Shown: piece by piece, positions 1-7,876 of the stretch
Layout: each line of letters starts with the position of its first letter
Position numbering within the stretch: the first letter of the stretch is position 1
Origin: Candidatus Peribacteria bacterium
GTDB lineage: Bacteria > Patescibacteriota > Gracilibacteria > UBA1369 > 2-02-FULL-48-14
Length of the DNA: 64,000 bases
Assembly (NCBI GenBank): GCA_943357175.1
Contig: CALRGE010000003.1
Span: forward strand, 1-64,000
Reading direction: 5' to 3'
Notes under the pieces: generated by a model
The model's input: the letters and a program-made list of their open reading frames with translations, nothing else
Databases searched by the model: none
What the model was told of the DNA's origin: nothing
Program-made: the position numbers and the translations under genes

Positions 1-211
1 TCCTTCTGCCATGTTTTTTCACTTTTACTGAACCGCAGACACAAGCCTTTTTTTAGACATAGATTCGTACATAAAAAGATAAACTCTATTTAACAGCTTA
101 CATAAGCCAAAACTAAACATAAATAGCAACCAGTTTTTCCCTATATCCCTGAAAAAACAACAGGAAAGCAGGTGCAGATTTTTCTTTACGTGTATAGTTT
201 TGTAAGATTCT

Positions 212-300
212 CTTATCGTTACATAGTCGCGTTAACCAGAGAAGAAATTTTTAGTTTTAGAATTCTTATCAGGTTCTTATCGTGACACAGTCACGATAAG
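212..300. repeat. Pair of related 25-base motifs, the second a perfect hairpin
   Basis: The second copy (276-300) is a perfect inverted repeat: CTTATCGTGAC at 276-286, loop ACA, GTCACGATAAG at 290-300, giving an 11-bp stem. The first copy (212-235) shares CTTATCGT, then TACATAGTCGCG, and is a decayed version of the same sequence with an imperfect right arm. The pair sits 40-150 bases upstream of the promoter at 338-365, so it could be an operator pair or the end of a small mobile or structured element. Function is not known. Confidence 0.6.
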
Positions 301-337
301 GGATTTGAGTAGTTTTAGTGTCATCTTCTTTAGCGTA

Positions 338-365
338 TAGACAAATCTCAAATTTAACGTATAAT
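338..365 (+). promoter_or_regulatory. Sigma-70-type promoter for the gene at 387
   Basis: A -35-like TAGACA (338-343), a 16-base spacer and a perfect TATAAT (360-365) lie 21 bases before the ATG at 387. The expected transcript leader is only about 15 bases, and no Shine-Dalgarno is visible. Confidence 0.6.
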
Positions 366-386
366 CACTTCAACTTATCCTAAAAA

Positions 387-1202
387 ATGTCAGAAATAGA
401 AAGTAAAGTACCAGTGTCGGAAGTGAACATAATCAGCCCCGAGCAGATTCCAACTTTGATTCGTAGTAATCAGGATCTTGTAAATATTTGGGTGAATGAA
501 ACTGTGAGAAAATCTTCTCCATACGTTTTAATAAGAAAAGTGCTCATGAAGAAATTGGCACAGGGAATACCTGCAATAACAGATTTTGATGCGCTGAATG
601 TAATGATGGATTTTTTCTACAGCGGTAATTCTGATCACGAAAGTTTTTTGGGGATTGCAAAAGCTTCAAAACTTGTAGAAACCTGCAGACCCTCATACAA
701 ATTTATGTATAATAATTGGGAAGCTGGAGATAAAGAAAAAGCATCGTGGGAATTTGTGCAGGAAAGGCTTTTAAGAAAAGACAACCTAGCGAAAGCAATT
801 AGTCTACCAAAAAGTCTTCTGTTTGGTTTAGATGAAACTGGAAATCCACTTGTGGCAAATGGAGGTGTAGAGCCAATTATGAAGAGAATGAATTATTCAG
901 ACTCTAGAAATGCTGTTATAAAAAAAGGTTGGGAATTATTCCCATATAAAGAGCCTTACGAAAAATCTTCTGAAATAATTAAATATGAGAAATTTACCGG
1001 CGAACCTTTAGTTGGATCTTACGGTAGAAATATATATAGATCGTCATGGCTGGAGAGTGGAGCCGATCCTGGAATTTTCGCTCGCGTTTCGAACTTCAAT
1101 CCGTACTATCAGCGTTCCTACGTGGACTATGCCTATGCGTACTTTGGGTCCCTTGAGTACGGCTATCGTGGCGTTCGGGGCCTGCTAAGGGCGAAAGCTT
1201 AG
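387..1202 (+). CDS. Probable DGR target protein with C-type-lectin-like variable C-terminus
   Basis: 271 residues, no signal peptide or membrane segment. Residues 1-210 match no family I recognise. The last 55 residues look like the end of a C-type-lectin/formylglycine-generating-enzyme fold as found in targets of diversity-generating retroelements: SSW, then GADPGIFA, then many Tyr/Ser/Asn/Asp positions, then GYRGVRGL. Base composition shifts sharply. By hand count, 1081-1200 is about 54% G+C and 17% A, whereas 901-960 is 33% G+C and 38% A. Loss of A in the last 120-150 bases is what adenine-specific mutagenic retrohoming leaves. Variable-looking codons are mostly TAY, TCC, TTY, AAY and GAC, as expected from AAY codons in a template. 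No reverse transcriptase or template repeat is in the window, so the retroelement would have to act from elsewhere. An alternative is an ordinary lectin-like domain acquired by transfer. Confidence 0.6.
   Translation: MSEIESKVPVSEVNIISPEQIPTLIRSNQDLVNIWVNETVRKSSPYVLIRKVLMKKLAQGIPAITDFDALNVMMDFFYSGNSDHESFLGIAKASKLVETCRPSYKFMYNNWEAGDKEKASWEFVQERLLRKDNLAKAISLPKSLLFGLDETGNPLVANGGVEPIMKRMNYSDSRNAVIKKGWELFPYKEPYEKSSEIIKYEKFTGEPLVGSYGRNIYRSSWLESGADPGIFARVSNFNPYYQRSYVDYAYAYFGSLEYGYRGVRGLLRAKA
1045..1193 (+). other. Putative DGR variable region (VR)
   Basis: GC-rich, A-poor 3' end of the preceding gene. Codons for the lectin-fold framework (TGG, GGA, TTC, GGC, CGT) are interleaved with TAC, TAT, TCC, AAC, GAC and TTT codons that could each derive from AAC/AAT. 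The last part (1171-1193) is nearly pure G/C/T, like the initiation-of-mutagenic-homing segment at the end of known VRs. The left boundary is approximate. Confidence 0.5.
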
Positions 1203-1214
1203 TATTTAAGCTTT
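1194..1214. repeat. Hairpin immediately after the variable region
   Basis: Perfect 8-bp inverted repeat, AAAGCTTA (1194-1201), loop GTATT, TAAGCTTT (1207-1214), overlapping the stop codon. In the Bordetella phage DGR a hairpin/cruciform just downstream of the VR is needed for efficient homing, and the placement here is the same. The AT-rich stem lacks a clean T-run, so it is a weak candidate for a terminator. Confidence 0.55.
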
Positions 1215-1260
1215 AAATTTTCTTAAACTTTAACTTTTAATTTAAAATTTCCAGAAACGC

Positions 1261-1289
1261 TTGATCGAATTAAGATTCCTCACTAGAAT
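1261..1289 (+). promoter_or_regulatory. Promoter of the purCEB-dcd operon
   Basis: TTGATC (1261-1266), a 17-base spacer and TAGAAT (1284-1289), ending 24 bases before the purC ATG. This is the only good promoter visible before 4700, fitting one transcript for purC, purE, purB and dcd. No purine riboswitch or PUR box was recognised. Confidence 0.6.
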
Positions 1290-1313
1290 ACCCACACATT
1301 AAGCCAAAAAAAC

Positions 1314-2282
1314 ATGCTCTCCCCAGAAATCATTGCCTCACAGATCCCACATGTTCTGAAAGGCACAAATTTTACGAATCTCGGTAACTATTACGAAGGT
1401 AAGGTTCGAGATAATTACACTCAAGGTGACAAAAGAATTTTGGTCACCACGGACCGTCTTTCCGCTTTCGACAGTATTATCGCCCTGATTCCTTTTAAAG
1501 GTCAGGTTTTAAATGCGATGACAAAATTCTGGTTTGAAAAAACTAAAGATATTTGCCCGAATTATATAATGGAATACCCTGATCCAAACGTGATTGTGGG
1601 GAAGGAATGCAAACCAATAATGGTTGAAATGATTGTGCGTGGGTACATTACAGGTAGCACAACAACTTCAGCTTGGTATAACTATGAAAAAGGTGTTCGA
1701 AATTTCTGCGGCAATGAACTACCTGATGGCATGATTAAGAACCAAAGGCTTCCGATGCCAATTATCACTCCAACAACAAAAGCTGCTCACGGTGAGCATG
1801 ATAAGAATATAACTCCTGCCGAGATTGTTTCTACAGGTCTACTTTCTCAAGAAGATTGGAATAAACTTTCTCATTACGCGCTCGCTCTTTATATGCGAGG
1901 TGTTGAAATTGCCGCCGCAAACGGAGTAATTTTGGTTGATACTAAATACGAATTTGGAAAAACTGCCGATGGAGAAATTGTTGTCATCGATGAAATTCAC
2001 ACGCCAGATTCCTCAAGATATTGGATTGCTGAAACCTATGCTGACAGAATGAAAGAAGGGAAGGAACCTGACAACATCAATAAAGAATTCCTTCGACTTT
2101 GGCTTTCAAACCAAGGATATATGGGCGAGGGAGAAATGCCTGCAATTCCTGAAGAAATTATTGTTGAAACAACTCAGAAATACATCCAGGCTTTCGAGCT
2201 AATCACAGGCCAGGAATTCAAAGGTGAAGAAGGCGATCCATTGCCAAGAATCACAAAAAATTTAGAATCTTATTCAATTTAA
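1314..2282 (+). CDS. purC: Phosphoribosylaminoimidazole-succinocarboxamide synthase
   Basis: SAICAR synthase joins aspartate to CAIR with ATP in purine synthesis. At 322 residues it is of the longer, Ade1-like type rather than the short 240-residue type. Visible motifs are YYEGKVRDNY (26-35), TTDRLSAFDS (45-54), the substrate-binding loop VRGYITGST (108-116), AAHGEHDKNIT (157-167) and VIDEIHTPDSSRYW (224-237), all characteristic of PurC. It starts at the first ATG, 24 bases after the -10 box, and ends one base before purE. The purC-purE order is that of the fused animal enzyme PAICS. Confidence 0.95.
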   Translation: MLSPEIIASQIPHVLKGTNFTNLGNYYEGKVRDNYTQGDKRILVTTDRLSAFDSIIALIPFKGQVLNAMTKFWFEKTKDICPNYIMEYPDPNVIVGKECKPIMVEMIVRGYITGSTTTSAWYNYEKGVRNFCGNELPDGMIKNQRLPMPIITPTTKAAHGEHDKNITPAEIVSTGLLSQEDWNKLSHYALALYMRGVEIAAANGVILVDTKYEFGKTADGEIVVIDEIHTPDSSRYWIAETYADRMKEGKEPDNINKEFLRLWLSNQGYMGEGEMPAIPEEIIVETTQKYIQAFELITGQEFKGEEGDPLPRITKNLESYSI

Positions 2283-2283
2283 T

Positions 2284-2739
2284 ATGTTTGTACCATTTAT
2301 TTTAGGATCAAAAGTTGATAACGACCACGCAATGAAAATTGCAAAAACTCTCGAAGAGTTTGGCGTTCCTTACAAAATTCACGTTTCTTCGGCACACAAA
2401 GTTCCTGAAAAAACTTTAGCTATAATTGATTCATATAATAAATCAGGTGATAAAATTGTATTTATCACAATAGCCGGTCGTTCAAATGCACTTTCTGGAG
2501 TGGTTTCAGGAAATACTAATTACCCAGTAATTGCCTGCCCACCATTTAGTGATAAAGCTGATTATTTAATTAATATTCATTCTTCAATACAAATGCCCAG
2601 CGAAACACCAGCAATGACTGTGGTTGATACTCAAAATGCAGCAATGGCAGCTTTAAAAATTCTTGCTTTAACAGATGAAGGTCTAACTGAAAAAATTAAA
2701 ACTCATATTCAATCAGTAAAAGATTCATTCGATGCTTAA
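2284..2739 (+). CDS. purE: AIR carboxylase, class II PurE type
   Basis: 151 residues of the PurE family. The usual class I signature (AGGAAHLPGM) is replaced by AGRSNALSG (64-72) followed by GNTNYPVIACPP (76-87), which closely resembles the class II PurE domain of animal PAICS (AGRSNGL, GNTAYPVISCPP). SSAHK (35-39) is the conserved substrate loop. Class II enzymes carboxylate AIR directly with CO2 and need no PurK, and no purK is seen nearby. The ATG follows the purC stop by one base, so translation is probably coupled. The class assignment is inferred from motifs and is fairly firm. Confidence 0.9.
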   Translation: MFVPFILGSKVDNDHAMKIAKTLEEFGVPYKIHVSSAHKVPEKTLAIIDSYNKSGDKIVFITIAGRSNALSGVVSGNTNYPVIACPPFSDKADYLINIHSSIQMPSETPAMTVVDTQNAAMAALKILALTDEGLTEKIKTHIQSVKDSFDA

Positions 2740-4072
2740 TTCTATTTCCCCATTAGACGGCCGATATATTGGAAAAGTTTCTGAACTTGTTGATTACTTT
2801 TCCGAAGCCGCTCTAATAAAAAATAGAATTGCGATTGAAGTTGAATGGTTAATTTTTATCTGCAATAAATTGAAATTGGAGGGAACTATTGTCCTTCACG
2901 AAACAGAAATCGAATCACTGAGAAAACTTTATTTAGATTTTCAGAATGATTTTGCAGAAGAAATTAAAGAAATCGAAAAAACTACTAAGCATGATGTAAA
3001 GGCTGTTGAATATTTCCTACGAAAAGCCTTAAAAGTTTTAAAAAAAGAAGAACTGATTCCATTTTTGCATTTTGCCTGCACCTCTGAGGATATAAATAAT
3101 CTTGCATATGCCACGATGGTTAAAGGCGGACTTACAAAAGTAATTATTCCAAATATTGATGAAATTCTTGGTGTTCTACAAAAACTCGCATTCGAAAATC
3201 AGGAAATTCCAATGCTTTCTCACACTCACGGCCAGGCAGCTAGCCCAACAACAGTTGGAAAGGAATTTAAGAATTTTGGTGCTCGATTATTCAGACAAAT
3301 TGAAACTCTAAAAAAACTCGAAATTTTCGGAAAAATGAATGGCGCAACAGGCAATTTCAATGCACATTGCGTGGCATACCCTGAAATTGACTGGATGAAG
3401 GCATCGATGGAATTTGTGGAAGGTCTTGGCTTTAAATGGCAAAAACTGACTACTCAGATTGAACCGCATGATTATCTCGCTGAAATTTTCGACTCAATCA
3501 AACGAATCAATGTTATTTTGATTGATCTTGATCGCGACATTTGGTCTTACGTTTCATTCGGATATTTCAAACAAAAAACTGTGGCAGGCGAGGTTGGTTC
3601 ATCAACAATGCCTCACAAAGTGAACCCTATCGATTTCGAAAACAGCGAAGGAAATCTTGGTCTCGCAAATAGCTTTTTAAATCATCTTTCTGAGAAACTT
3701 CCGGTTTCAAGAATGCAGAGGGATCTTACAGATAGCACGGTTTTAAGAAATATCGGAGTGGCTTTTGGCTACTCACTACTCGCTTACAAAAGCACAATAA
3801 CCGGCCTCGGAAAACTTGAAATCAATAAGGAAAAAATCTCAGAAGATCTAGAAAATAACTGGGCAATTTTGACTGAAGCAATTCAAACTGTGATGAGAAG
3901 ATTCGGAATTGAAGATGCTTATGAGAAATTGAAAGAGCTGAGCCGCGGCAAGGAAATAACAAAAGAAAAGATTCATGACTTTGTGCAAGCCCTTGATATA
4001 CCCGATGAGCAAAAAAATCGCTTGCTTAAGCTGACTCCTAGCTCGTACATTGGATTGGCAAATAAATTTTAA
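2732..4072 (+). CDS. purB: Adenylosuccinate lyase
   Basis: 446 residues of the fumarase/aspartase superfamily. It cleaves SAICAR to AICAR and adenylosuccinate to AMP, releasing fumarate. The N-terminus SISPLDGRYIGKV is of the E. coli PurB subtype. SHTHGQAASPTTVGKE (around 163-178) carries the catalytic His, and the superfamily signature GSSTMPHKVNPI is near 289-300. The start overlaps the end of purE by 8 bases. With purC and purE it covers consecutive late steps, and it also serves AMP synthesis. Confidence 0.97.
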   Translation: MLNSISPLDGRYIGKVSELVDYFSEAALIKNRIAIEVEWLIFICNKLKLEGTIVLHETEIESLRKLYLDFQNDFAEEIKEIEKTTKHDVKAVEYFLRKALKVLKKEELIPFLHFACTSEDINNLAYATMVKGGLTKVIIPNIDEILGVLQKLAFENQEIPMLSHTHGQAASPTTVGKEFKNFGARLFRQIETLKKLEIFGKMNGATGNFNAHCVAYPEIDWMKASMEFVEGLGFKWQKLTTQIEPHDYLAEIFDSIKRINVILIDLDRDIWSYVSFGYFKQKTVAGEVGSSTMPHKVNPIDFENSEGNLGLANSFLNHLSEKLPVSRMQRDLTDSTVLRNIGVAFGYSLLAYKSTITGLGKLEINKEKISEDLENNWAILTEAIQTVMRRFGIEDAYEKLKELSRGKEITKEKIHDFVQALDIPDEQKNRLLKLTPSSYIGLANKF

Positions 4073-4082
4073 CACGCACGTA

Positions 4083-4700
4083 ATGATTCTCTCAGATCGC
4101 GATATTCGAAAGCAAATTGCCGAAGGCCGAATTGAAGTTGATTCACCTTTAGCTGACCATGACCAAAATATTCACGCCTCAAGCATGGATATGCGCCTTG
4201 GTAAATTTTTCAAAGTGTATGAACATACAAAGTTCGCAGTTCTTGATCCAATCAAAGCGGAATCATTCAAAGATTTAACAAAATTAATAGAAATTACAGA
4301 TCCAGGTGAACCTTTCATTGTTCACCCTGGTGATTTCGTTTTGGGCGTTACAATTGAAAAAATCAAACTACCTGACAATATTGTTGCACGTGTTGAAGGC
4401 CGAAGTTCTCTTGGCCGTCTTGGCATTATCGTTCATTCAACAGCAGGTTTCATCGATGCTGGTTTCGAAGGAACAATCACTCTCGAAATTTCAAACATGA
4501 ATCGAGTGCCAGTTGCTTTATACCCAGGAATGCGAGTTTGCCAGTTAGCATTTGAAGAAATGAGCTCTCCTGCAGACGTTCCATACAACAAGAAAAAATC
4601 CGCAAAATACCAGAATCAGGAACTCCCAGAAGAAAGCCGTCTTTCTATCGACCCTGAGTTTAACAAGGTGATAAGCGGGCTTTATTCAACTAAGTATTGA
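4083..4700 (+). CDS. dcd: dCTP deaminase, probably bifunctional (dUMP-forming)
   Basis: 205 residues from the chosen ATG at 4083 (MILSDRDI, the standard Dcd N-terminus). An upstream in-frame ATG at 4050 lies inside purB and would add an atypical leader. Motifs are EGRSSLGR (105-112), HSTAGFIDAGFEGTITLE (118-135) and the C-terminal SAKYQNQE (173-180). The TAGFIDAGFEG loop matches the bifunctional DCD-DUT enzymes of Methanocaldococcus and Mycobacterium rather than the E. coli form (TAHRIDPGW), so it probably makes dUMP directly. It is the last gene of the purine operon, and its 3' end overlaps the convergent peptidase by 19 bases. Confidence 0.92.
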   Translation: MILSDRDIRKQIAEGRIEVDSPLADHDQNIHASSMDMRLGKFFKVYEHTKFAVLDPIKAESFKDLTKLIEITDPGEPFIVHPGDFVLGVTIEKIKLPDNIVARVEGRSSLGRLGIIVHSTAGFIDAGFEGTITLEISNMNRVPVALYPGMRVCQLAFEEMSSPADVPYNKKKSAKYQNQELPEESRLSIDPEFNKVISGLYSTKY

Positions 4701-6214
4701 GCCGCAAAAGCATCTAGCTCTCGCCACTGAGTTTCAAACCCAGGTATATGGGCCTTTTCAGCAGGTCCGTGTGGACCGAATCCAACTCCACCAAATACAA
4801 CAGCCCTCGCAATTGGTTGTCCAGTGTGAGTGTGCCCATCACATGAATGGATAAAGGCGGAGCCATCGTTAAAGAAAACTTTTACAGCAGATTTTGCTTG
4901 CTCGCCTGTAACATCTTCGAATGAATTTCTAAGTTTTCCTAAATGATGGTTGCTTTGATCACAAACCCATCCACTTCTTTCTGTTGAAATATCAACTTTT
5001 CCTCTAAATCTAGCAACGCCGTTCCTCATTCTTTTTACAGAATCTGTAACTAACGCCGCATGAATAGGAGCCTCTCGCATTTCAATCCCAGCTCGTAACA
5101 TTGTTCCACGTTCAATGTCACCAAAATTTATAACTTCAACTTTACCCGCACCTGCCAAAACACTTTCAGCAATTTTTTGTCCGTATCCATCGTTATTTCT
5201 GTGAGCGATTTCAATTGTAGATGTAGAACTAATTGTATTGTAATTATTTACTCCCTGACCAACTGAAAATCTTAAAAGTTGAAAATCATTTAATTGTTCT
5301 CCAAGTAAATCTACTCGTTTTAATGCCTCTTCAATTGGCGTCGATTGACTAGGTTTTGATTGAGCAGAGTGCGTAGTATTCAAGTCATTTGTACTTAGTC
5401 TCAAAAAACCGTGAGAACTAGCTCCCGGATCAAGCCTGGCTCTGTAATCAATAAATGGCGCTGCAAAAGTAGTTCCAACTCCATCTTTAGAATTAGCAGC
5501 GGCAAGTCTTTGTCTAAATCCACTCATAAGATGGTTAACATTCATTAAAACTGAAATAGACTGCTCGTTATTTCTATTACTTAAATCTTTGCTGATTTCA
5601 TATCTTCTGAGACCATAATTACTATCTCGAATTGTGGAAGTCACAAGTTCATCAGGATTAGTCATTTCGCCTGTTCGTTCTCCAATAATTGCAAATTCAA
5701 TATCTGCAGCATATTTATCTTCTAAAAATTTACGAGCTGTGTATGTGTTGTGACCAAGTGCTGAATCATTTTCTTCAGTAAAAGAAAGCATCAGCATAAA
5801 AGGCGGCTTCTTTCCACCTGCTAATTGTTGAGTTCTCATCCATTCCAAGAAAACTGAATCAACTCCGAGCATGTCCGTTGTTCCTCTACCGTGAATAAAA
5901 TCTCCTTCTACTCTTGCAGTGAATTGATCAGGTTTTTGAACATCAACAACGTCCATGTGTCCAACTAACGCAATCTTCGCAAGCATTTTCCCATCCTGAA
6001 CCATTTCAGGAAAAGTGAGAATTAGAAATGGACAAGGATTTTCTGCACTTTCCTTCATTTCAATGACTTCCAAACCTGCACTTCTTGCTCTTTCAACAAC
6101 AAAATCTCTTCTTTTATAAAGACCATTTAAATCGATTTTATTATCCGGCACAGTTACTCCACCCATTGGGACAAGGGCTTTAATATCTTCAATAACATTA
6201 TCAATGTGTTCCAT
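4682..6214 (-). CDS. M20-family metallopeptidase
   Basis: 510 residues, longer than usual M20 enzymes (about 380-450). The di-zinc site is readable: GHMD (H86, D88), GRGTTDM (D114), TEEND (catalytic E147, metal E148), GERTGE (E179 region) and a C-terminal AEKAHIPG with the last His near 489. The middle (about 200-330) would be the dimerisation domain. M20 enzymes cleave dipeptides, N-acyl amino acids or carbamoyl groups, and the substrate here is unknown. It is the third gene of a minus-strand operon, 3 bases after the glutamate-cysteine-ligase-like gene. The context suggests it trims or deprotects the product of the two upstream enzymes. Confidence 0.8.
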   Translation of the reverse strand: MEHIDNVIEDIKALVPMGGVTVPDNKIDLNGLYKRRDFVVERARSAGLEVIEMKESAENPCPFLILTFPEMVQDGKMLAKIALVGHMDVVDVQKPDQFTARVEGDFIHGRGTTDMLGVDSVFLEWMRTQQLAGGKKPPFMLMLSFTEENDSALGHNTYTARKFLEDKYAADIEFAIIGERTGEMTNPDELVTSTIRDSNYGLRRYEISKDLSNRNNEQSISVLMNVNHLMSGFRQRLAAANSKDGVGTTFAAPFIDYRARLDPGASSHGFLRLSTNDLNTTHSAQSKPSQSTPIEEALKRVDLLGEQLNDFQLLRFSVGQGVNNYNTISSTSTIEIAHRNNDGYGQKIAESVLAGAGKVEVINFGDIERGTMLRAGIEMREAPIHAALVTDSVKRMRNGVARFRGKVDISTERSGWVCDQSNHHLGKLRNSFEDVTGEQAKSAVKVFFNDGSAFIHSCDGHTHTGQPIARAVVFGGVGFGPHGPAEKAHIPGFETQWRELDAFAAQYLVE

Positions 6215-6217
6215 AAA

Positions 6218-7876
6218 TTATTGTTTAAGTTCTTTTGCCAAGCCTAGTAAATAAGAGATGAATGGTTGATCTACACCTGGTAGGCCTGGTAAATCTTTTT
6301 CAATTTCTGAAAGCTCTATCGTCATACCTTTTCTAGTTCTATCAAGCAACTCATGTTGATAAGCATTATCCGGTAATGCCCTGCTTGTACTCCTATCTGT
6401 ATTCATTCCGTATTTTTCACCAACTTCACTACGTAATCTTTCAGCAGGCGTTTGCAATTTCCCATCTGCAATATCAATTATTAATTGCAAATCTTCAGTT
6501 CTATCCATCGCCACAGCTAGCTCTCTTAATTCATTCAAAATAATTTTCAATGATGACCTTGCTGACATCTCACTATTTTTTGGCAAAAATCTAACTCTTG
6601 CATCTAAGCCTTTTAATAAAACCGCCTCTTCATTTCCTCTTGTTCTTCCTAAATTTTGCTCATCATATCTCAGGCCATCAAGGATTTTTGGACTTTCAGA
6701 AATCCATATAAACAGAAGCTCTTGGAAGGTATGAAACGCTTTTATATATTTATAAGGGCTCATAGAATCTGCATCGCCATTTGCTTCAAAGTAGAATGGG
6801 GTTTCTCCAACTCGATTCTCTACACGATTTTTTGGTCCTGCAATCACGGCAGCAATTTCCTTTTGCCTCCATGCTTCAATTTTCTTCCAATCAGGATCAT
6901 TTTGTAGCGGATTTTCAGAAGAATTTGGCCCGAATTTATAGCTTGCAGTTAATGCTTCTCGTAGAAAATTTTCATCTTTTTTCTCAAGTGAAGAGTCAAC
7001 GAATTTATCAAATTTTTCTCCTGATCCATTTATAGTTTGAGCCCTCACTGGTAACCAAATGGCTCTGCTTGAAGGCAATGTCCCATCTGCCGCCCAACCT
7101 CTCATTGTTTCTTCATAGCTCTCAATATTATCCCATAATGTTGAGACATCCATGTCAGTCCTGCCTCTCCAAACTAGAAAAAGTCTTGCACTATCATAAG
7201 GTGTTAATACTGATGTATTTGAGCTTTCACTGTTAGGACTGGATGCGTAATAAAACGGCGAACTTGTTCCCAACGCGTGATACAGAGGACTACCAACCAA
7301 TCTATCCATCCCAGCCATTCTGATCATTTTGTTTGAGTAATCACGCTCTGAGCTATGCCTAGCTCTCCATGGTAGAGATAAGTTGTAGTGATCACCCATT
7401 GCATCTGCAACTTTGTCACCGTTTTTTGCTGCTTGAAAGGCGTAGTAAACTTGTTTATCAAAAGGGACATTTGTTGAAACATCAGCGCTTGTAACATTTG
7501 ATGGTCTCCACGCCGCCCCATGCAAAGTATGTAAATTTCTACCTTCCATATCACTAAAATTTTGAATTGCCTCATCTATAATAATTGACATTAATCTTTG
7601 AGCGGCAGCAGTACTTCTTGGGTGACTAAGAGGAGGTGGATTTCCTTCAATTGTAAGTGCAGTAACATCTGGAGTTATAAAACTCAAAACTTCTTTTGCT
7701 CTCTCACCAAAACTATTCTGAATATATTCCATGCACGCATCAGTAGGCGACTTACCTCCAATGTCATGAACAACATCTAAATTACTATCAATAACAATCG
7801 CCTCAGTTTCTGCCCCTAAACGAGGCTCATGTTTCGTGGCTTCTTCTACAACATAATCAATTCGTTTTTTATCCAT
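6218..7876 (-). CDS. Glutamate-cysteine ligase-like (GCS2-type) carboxylate-amine ligase
   Basis: 552 residues, no membrane segment. GAETEAIVID (21-30) corresponds to the first beta-strand Glu motif of the glutamine-synthetase-like fold in GCS2 enzymes, EGNPPP (77-82) and GDHYNLSLPW (161-170) to further active-site strands, and LDARVRFLPKNSEMS (about 421-435) to the arginine-containing late strand. These are metal/ATP-site elements of ligases that form gamma-glutamyl or similar amide bonds. It is not close enough to GshA or EgtA to name a substrate. It overlaps the upstream aminotransferase by 8 bases, so the two are probably translationally coupled. Confidence 0.65.
   Translation of the reverse strand: MDKKRIDYVVEEATKHEPRLGAETEAIVIDSNLDVVHDIGGKSPTDACMEYIQNSFGERAKEVLSFITPDVTALTIEGNPPPLSHPRSTAAAQRLMSIIIDEAIQNFSDMEGRNLHTLHGAAWRPSNVTSADVSTNVPFDKQVYYAFQAAKNGDKVADAMGDHYNLSLPWRARHSSERDYSNKMIRMAGMDRLVGSPLYHALGTSSPFYYASSPNSESSNTSVLTPYDSARLFLVWRGRTDMDVSTLWDNIESYEETMRGWAADGTLPSSRAIWLPVRAQTINGSGEKFDKFVDSSLEKKDENFLREALTASYKFGPNSSENPLQNDPDWKKIEAWRQKEIAAVIAGPKNRVENRVGETPFYFEANGDADSMSPYKYIKAFHTFQELLFIWISESPKILDGLRYDEQNLGRTRGNEEAVLLKGLDARVRFLPKNSEMSARSSLKIILNELRELAVAMDRTEDLQLIIDIADGKLQTPAERLRSEVGEKYGMNTDRSTSRALPDNAYQHELLDRTRKGMTIELSEIEKDLPGLPGVDQPFISYLLGLAKELKQ

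Larger units (their letters stand above)
1..386. other. Non-coding leader with repeats, upstream of the DGR-like gene
   Basis: This 386-base stretch contains no convincing gene. It is AT-rich and carries three variants of the core TTCTTATC (near 208-217, 263-270 and 274-281). One of these forms a perfect hairpin (276-300). A good promoter lies at its right end (338-365). I looked here for a DGR template repeat matching the GC-rich 3' end of the next gene and saw none. The left edge may belong to the 3' flank of a gene outside the window. Confidence 0.6.

Noticed and set aside
1-1300. A DGR template repeat or reverse transcriptase near the variable region
   Set aside because: I looked at the flanks and downstream genes: no sequence resembling 1045-1193 and no reverse transcriptase reading frame. 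The retroelement, if any, is outside the window.
3848-4075. Minus-strand reading frame over the end of purB
   Set aside because: It is antisense to the conserved C-terminus of PurB and has no family features or promoter.
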